Below are positions 58,132 to 64,000 of a stretch of DNA of 64,000 bases, piece after piece. A program made the translations under genes and the position numbers. The stretch's first letter is position 1. Each line of letters begins with the position of its first letter. The stretch spans positions 248,001 to 312,000 of the forward strand of contig JAGTXK010000119.1 in the NCBI GenBank assembly GCA_019096195.1, read 5' to 3'. The notes under the pieces were generated by a model. It made no database searches. It worked only from the letters and a program-made list of their open reading frames with translations, and had not been told where the DNA came from. The DNA is from Boletus sp. NGJ (Eukaryota; Basidiomycota; Agaricomycetes; Boletales; Boletaceae).

Positions 58132-61100
58132 ATGTCACAGGAACAAGTTCGCCGAGTAGCGCCCAAGCGACAGGATCCTTTTGACCTCCGTGACCATCTC
58201 CTTGCCGACGAACAGTCCATGGCAAGCTCACACATGCACGCCCACGCCGACGCGACCAACCAATATGGCTCCGGCGGGGGTGCGTCCGACGAGGAACATT
58301 CCGTCCTCGAAGACGACTCGGACGCCGACGACCGCGAGATGGACTACATGGACGATGAAGACGACCGTTCCTCCTCCTCCCTCTCCATCCCAAACGAGAG
58401 CATCGACTTTGACTTGGTGTATTCCCTCCACAGCTTCGCTGCGACCGTCGAAGGTCAAGCCAGCGTCGTCAAAGGCGACAGTCTCTTCCTCATGGACGAC
58501 ACAAACAGCTACTGGTGGCTAGTGCGCGTGCTCAAAACACAGGATGTGGGGTACATCCCTGCTGAAAATATCGAGACGCCTTTTGAACGTCTTGCACGTC
58601 TCAACAAGCACCGCAACGTTGATGTGCGTGTTCAGCCGTTGGTGGAGACGCGTGTCTGACCAGGTCCCCTTTATAGCTCGCCCACGCGACACCGCAGGAG
58701 CTCCAAGAAGACGTCGAGCGCGTCCGTAATAACCTGTCATCCCGCACGGGCTCCCACCACTCGCCTTCCCCGACGCCGGGTCTTCCCGCCGGGAACCATC
58801 CCCGTTCAGGCACGAAAGGTGTCATGTTCACTCCCGCACTCTCCGTGCATCGTTATCCGCCTGCCGTCTGGAACGAAGACGAAGAAGAGGATGAAGATGT
58901 GGAATGGGAGGATGGTGCGTACGAGGAGGAAGACCCCGAACTTGCCGAGGAAATGTCTATCCGCACAAGGCAAAGCCAGATCGAGGATCTGGAAAGCTTG
59001 ACTATGGATGCCATGCAGATGGAACCAGATGATGGCATGAGCTGGGACGATTCCGCTGCCGAGAACATGCAGGTCCGGAACGCACAAAGGAAAAAGGATC
59101 AGCAAATGCTGATGACTCCCGATATGCTCCGACCCGGTGTATTACAGCAGAAGCCCATCGAACAACAACAACAGCTGCAGCAACAACAAGAGATGATCAT
59201 TGCTCGGCAGCGTCAACAACAGCAGCAGGAGCAACAGATGCTCTCTCAGCAAGCATTGCGTCATCAGAGTTCGTCCGATAGACTATCGCCAGAGAAGAAT
59301 TCTTCTTCTCCCGTTAAATCTGCCGACCCCGTCGACGCTACCGAAACGAGAAAGCTCTCCGCCACTCCGCCTATTGTACGGGATGAACCTGCCAAGCCAT
59401 TCCCGGGAAGCGCCGGTCCCTTGCTCCCAAGTGCTGTCATGCAACGACAAGAAGATGATCGCAAGCGTACCCGTGAGGAGATTGGGTCTCTTGAAGAAGC
59501 GGCAAAGAAAAAGATCAAAGCCAAGGATAAAGACAAGGCTGCTCCGGTCAGCAGTTCTGCCCCCGTTTCCAATCAACCTTCAAAATCGGCACAGTCTGCA
59601 GCTGGCAAGCTCCGCAAGGATCGCGAGCTCGCCGACGACGAAGGGAAGGAGAAGAAGGAGAAGAAAGGTCGTGGTGGCGTCTTTAGTTTGTTTGGACGCA
59701 AGAAAGATAAGAGCAAGGACAAGGCGTCCATCGAGAGCATATCTTCAGACATCACGCGTTCGTCTCTGGAGTCTGGTCATTCCTCGAACCAACAGCATGG
59801 CACTAGTATCGAAAACCCGTTGTCTCCCATCACAGAAATCGCAATCCAACACCAGCAGCAGTCTATCCGCACTTCCGTCGAAGCTAGATCTACCCCTCAA
59901 CGACAACAACCGCTCTCTACAGGTGGCCCTCAGACGCCTACGGGTCAAGTCTCTCAACATGCATCTACCTTGCGCCAGCGGGACCAACAACAACAAGCAC
60001 TTTATCAACAATATCTCAACCGTTCTCCATCCTCACCCCCTGAAGCGCCATCGTATGGTCTACAATCTGCCTTTGCTGGTAATTCTCCTTACACTAGCCC
60101 AAGCACCACAGCAACAAGTCTCGGTCTTGGCCTCCCGTCCTCCCGACCACGTCCCGGCTCACTTATCATCTCTTCCGCCGCCGACGGACAGGGTCTTGGT
60201 GTTCCCGAACTCAGCGTCATCCGCATTTTTGCAGGCAAAAATGTACAGACCGAAGCCACCTTTAAGACTGTCTTGCTCAACTCGTCCACCACCTCGTCCG
60301 ACCTCGTCCGACAAGCCATCCAGCGATTCCGACTACCCACATCCGAGACCGAAGTAGCGCCATCATACTATCTCACGATCAAGCAGGTCGAAGGGTCGTC
60401 GGCAGTACTTTTACCAGAGGAGAAACCCCTGGTGGTGTTTGAAACCATCGTCGAGACGGTGATGGAGCTCCCCAAGGTGAAGCGGAGCAGTATGGGAAGT
60501 ATCAGCTCCGTCTCCAGCAACCTTTCCATGCACCCCGCCATCAAGCAGCTCTCCATGAACGATTTTACGGACGACTCAGCCGTCAAATTTTACTTGAACA
60601 AGCGGGGCGTCGACGGTAAGGAGAATTCGCTCGCAGATGAAGACGAAGATGAGACGATATATGCAGAGTCCACGCGCGATACGATCGACGGTGTCGGTGT
60701 CTCCTCGTTGAACCCCGGTGTCAATGTCACGCCCGAGCGATTCAGTTCTCCCTCTTTGCGGTTCGCATTGCAACTGGTGATATACCCTGAAGATCTCCCC
60801 GACGATATGGTATTCGATCCTTTGACGGAGGCGATCGTGTTCAAGAACACGTTGAAGGATCGGACAATGTCCATCTCATCCGTCTCCTCTGGGGTCTCGC
60901 TGAGTCAACGTCGGAAGGTGTTTACGTTCCCGAAGAACGTGACTGTTGCGGAAGTGATTGAGCTTGGGCTGGAGAGATTTGGCATACTCGAGGGCGTCGT
61001 CGATGGTGGAGACGAAGTCGAAGACAAACTCACCAAGAGAAAGAGTTCTTCCAAAGTTCGCTATTGGCTGACAGCTTCCATCAATGGCCAAGGTAGGCTG

Positions 61101-62637
61101 CAGTCGTTCACAACGTCGTCTTGACGTGCTCACCTTTTCACGCCTGTCATTGCAGAACGGGAGCTGTCGCCTTCGAGCAAAGTCGTCGATGCCTATCTAC
61201 GTCCCCCGGCCTTCCGACGAGCCCAAGAGGCTAGTAAACGCCGTTCCATGGACTCTGCCCTTCTCCTTGGGAACGTGGAAGATATCGCTCTCGATGACCC
61301 TGTCTTCATACTCCGCCGTGCTGTTTCCTACCGTATATCGTCGTCTCGTCACCGCATGTCCGCTCCTCTTGACGAGATTGCTCTTCAACACCTCCGAGAC
61401 TCTATTTCAGGCTCCAGCCTCAGCTCTGATGGTACATCTCCAGAGGAAATGGTACACAAACCCCGCCAGTTATCGAGACAAGAAATCATCGCAGCGCAGA
61501 GGGCTGCATCGAGGGAGAAACAACGTGCTATTCTTTCCGCGCAGACGAACTCGGTGAGGGGTGTCGATGTCTTGCTTCCCGGCAACGCCATGATTCGTAG
61601 CTCGCGATACGACGCCGCAGACCATATCCGATATTCGTACGTGCGAGACGGCGAATCCTTTGACGTGAGCGACATCATCGAACAAGAGCTCCGCGAGACG
61701 AGCGGATCGTCGTCTCCGCTGCACAGGCACGACCTCTTGGAAGGTCTCTTTGGGAGAAACAGGGACAGGGACGGGCTGAGCGAAAAGCTGGATCGGGTCC
61801 TCGCCAAGATCAAGGACGAGCGCCTGGGCGTCCAGTATGCTACCTTCAAAGCGAGCGAGGAGCGGGCTGAGAACCCGCCGTCGGCACTCTCGACCGGCTC
61901 GTCCTCGTCGGTGTATTCGGTGGACGAGTTGGCGGGGCGGAGTGAGGGACGGACGCCGACACCGCTTGCGATGTCGGATGTGAAACGGATAACGTCGACA
62001 TCGCCTTCGCCGCTTGGCGATGTGGAGTCGCGTTCGGCAACGCCTACGATGTCATCGACGGCTGGCGCCGCGCGCGCGCACTCGACCACGCCGTCGGCCG
62101 AGCCGCACTCGCACTCGCAATCTCAATCGCAATCGCATTCTCATCGGCAACCGTCCATCGCGTCGGTCATGTCCGACAACACGTCGACATCTGTGTATGC
62201 GACACCCACCACACAGCTGCTCAGTCCAACCGAAACCGAGCTCACCCTGAGCACGCGCACCGACGCCACGTTCAAGCCTGCTTCGCAATTCCAGTCACAC
62301 ACCCGCTCGGCGGTCAAACGGCCCTACGTATCCCCCGACGACTTTGGCGTGGCACGGATGCTGGCCATCATCGAGATGGCGGGGATGGTCGTGAAGCCGC
62401 CCGAGCCTCCGTTGCATCCTGTGGAGGAAACGTTGTTTGGGAGGTCAATCGAGGTGCAGACGCTCCATCCGGAGATTCGGGAGATTTATTCTGGGGCGTT
62501 TCAGCAGTTGGACGAGATGGACAAGGTGAGTCGCGTTTAAAAAAAATTCAACGCTATGAACGTGTGGTGTGCGTTGAATTGACTTGGCATTGTGCCAGAC
62601 GCTCGACGAATACCTTCAGCAGGCGCTGGCGGTGTGA
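58132..62637 (+). CDS. SH3-domain cell-polarity protein, Bud14/Tea4 family
   Basis: Four exons, 58132-58623, 58677-61092, 61156-62525 and 62599-62637, total 4317 nt, 1438 residues. An acidic N-terminus precedes the SH3 domain (residues 92-150; DFDLVYSLHSF, DDTNSYWWLVRV, GYIPAENIETP), followed by ERLARLNKHRNVD. This SH3 plus tail is the signature of Bud14/Tea4. Next come an acidic block, a glutamine-rich coiled coil (exon 2, near 59160-59250), Lys/Glu-rich low complexity, and a predicted Ras-association-like module (ELSVIRIFAGKNVQTEATFK to LPEEKPLVVFETIVE). A second one follows, interrupted by the exon 2/3 boundary, then a Ser-rich tail. Known members link microtubule tips, PP1 and formins at growth sites; a role in hyphal tip polarity is inferred. 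A His/Ser/Gln repeat lies near 62100-62150. Confidence 0.85.
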
Positions 62638-62720
62638 GAACGGGAAGGAAGAAGATAATTGGATTTTTTCTTTCTTTCTTTAGCAATTCCAGTCACACAC
62701 GTTCGGCGGTCAAACGGGTT
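62284..62720 (+). repeat. Short direct duplication, coding exon and 3' region of the polarity gene
   Basis: About 35 bases starting GCAATTCCAGTCACACAC occur in exon 3 (near 62286-62322, encoding QFQSHTRSAVKR) and again, with a 1-2 base difference, at about 62684-62719 after the stop codon. The two are in the same orientation. Confidence 0.75.
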
Positions 62721-63733
62721 TTTCAATACCGTTCGTTATGCTATTTATCGACTAGTGTTTTCGTTCTTTTTTTTTTTTGCCTTCAAATGTTCAATCGTTC
62801 CTTTGCTGCATTCGTGTGGCATGATTACGGTGGAACTTTATGTCATCAGCGATCAGCGTCAGGCCCAGTTTCTCAGTTTATGGCTGCACGAGGGACCTAT
62901 CTCGATACGACTGGACTCGTCTGGTTCGCCTCTACCACCGTACGTCGCATTGACAGCGATGATCAACGGGGTCGACGATACCGATCGATCGAAAATCCCA
63001 CAAGCGATTTGCTCAAGACCGCAGTTGTACTATGGGTTCGCCTTCCGCACCCGCCTAACCGAACATAGTCACAGACTTCGTAAACATCGACGATAACACC
63101 GAGCAATGCTTGTCTCTTGCTGCGCCTACCCTCGACGCTGATAGCCAGTGTCGCGCTAGCACAAGAAGCACTCGCTTCCAATGGCACGCGTGCAGTTTAC
63201 GGGGGGACATGGAACAAAGTAGGTGTCGTTGATGGGTGTAGACAATACACCAAAGATAGCGTAGGATTGGACGGCAGTGTCGTCGGGGTGAGGGACAGCG
63301 TGGTCTAAAGAGGTGGCACTTCCGGCCCGATGGAACATGTCTACACAGGCTTGTAACTGACCTTTGGTATGCAACATCATAAGAGTGCGACTCTACGTAC
63401 GTCACGTGAACTCTGTCCAGCTGTCCACTGGTTCGGGACGATGAGGATACAGAAGCTCGAGCTTGAGTCGAGGAAGGCCATCGTGACGCTGTGACTCCGG
63501 TGTATATATTAGCTTACACTGCTAGCTATGCGAAACAATATAAATGCAAGGAAAGCATACGCGAAAGTCACGGGAGAGATACGTTTGTAGTTCAAGTCTT
63601 TGATGCCGACGTGAGTATCGAGGTTCAGCATTAAAGTGGAAAGTACACACTCGTTGGATGCTAGTCACGCGTTTGGCATTTTTCAGTGGAGGTCATCGTA
63701 TAGCTTGACCGTACTTGGTTAAAACGAAAGGTG
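62721..63733. other. Intergenic, no supported gene
   Basis: T-rich tracts near 62670 and 62770 follow the polarity gene. Short overlapping frames on both strands between 62820 and 63400 could not be assigned. A GTCACGTGA E-box lies near 63401-63409. No RNA gene recognised. Confidence 0.4.
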
Positions 63734-64000
63734 CTATGGAAGCTGGTCCAACACAACTTCCATCTCGTTCACACCACCATCGGCAGAGCTCGAGGAAAAT
63801 ACATTGGCACCAGAAGCAAGCGACTCTATGAGAAGCGCCAGCCGCGACGGGCCAAGATTCGGTTCCTATCCGCCGACGAACGCGCTTAGTCCCGGAAACA
63901 CTGCCAGTGTCTTCAGGGGGTACACACCTTACGTATCTCCTCGAGATCGTCCTTGAAACCCTCCGCGATGGATGCCATCCAGAACTTGCGAAACTTTTCC
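63734..64000 (-). CDS. RSA3: Ribosome assembly protein 3 (RSA3), C-terminal part
   Basis: Two exons are visible: 63928 to beyond the right edge (EKFRKFWMASIAEGFKDDL then EEIRK) and 63734-63864 (EPNLGPSRLALLIESLASG, ending EMEVVLDQLP). They are joined by a 63-nt intron (GTGTGT...GATAG). The FRKFWM-x-DDLEEIR-x-LALLIESL pattern is the conserved RSA3 C-terminal domain. RSA3 acts in early 60S ribosome assembly in the nucleolus with Dbp6. The N-terminus lies outside the window. Confidence 0.85.

Overview
The window reads as nuclear DNA of a mushroom-forming basidiomycete (Agaricomycetes). Evidence: genes cut by many ~45-65 nt GT-AG introns (19 exons in DPP III, about 10 introns in a carboxylesterase), a 6-nt micro-exon in malate dehydrogenase, no operons, and a transposon set typical of this group (Plavaka, hAT, pogo, a Tad1-like LINE). 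All splice models below were assembled by eye from reading frame, splice sites and family alignment.

Layout. 1-6.3 kb: a type-B carboxylesterase gene (minus) with two eroded relatives, and a TMEM163/cation-efflux-like membrane protein. 7.1-8.4 kb: a dead copy of a Ran1/Ksp1-like protein kinase whose relatives lie at 50-57 kb. 8.6-15.6 kb: dipeptidyl peptidase III and the polynucleotide kinase Grc3/NOL9. 16.2-19.4 kb: a P-loop NTPase of a fungal multigene family. 20.3-41.8 kb: a transposon block. It holds a 6.3-kb LINE split by two hAT elements with perfect 8-bp target duplications, then a Plavaka element whose transposase and a second, divergent gene both lie inside the terminal inverted repeats, then a decayed pogo element. 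42.5-50.2 kb: a ~3.7-kb segment present twice in tandem, each copy with a TATA box and a spliced orphan gene. 50.7-57.3 kb: three kinase paralogues around mitochondrial malate dehydrogenase and TSR2. 58.1-62.6 kb: a Bud14/Tea4-like SH3 polarity protein. At the right edge: the 3' part of RSA3.

Conserved single genes (DPP III, Grc3, MDH, TSR2, Bud14/Tea4, RSA3) frame two young regions: the transposon block and the duplicated kinase/orphan-gene region. Grc3, TSR2 and RSA3 all act in ribosome biogenesis. Nonsense codons in the LINE, pogo and small hAT are all explained by C-to-T or G-to-A transitions, as expected from methylation or a RIP-like process. The Plavaka element shows none of this and looks the youngest.
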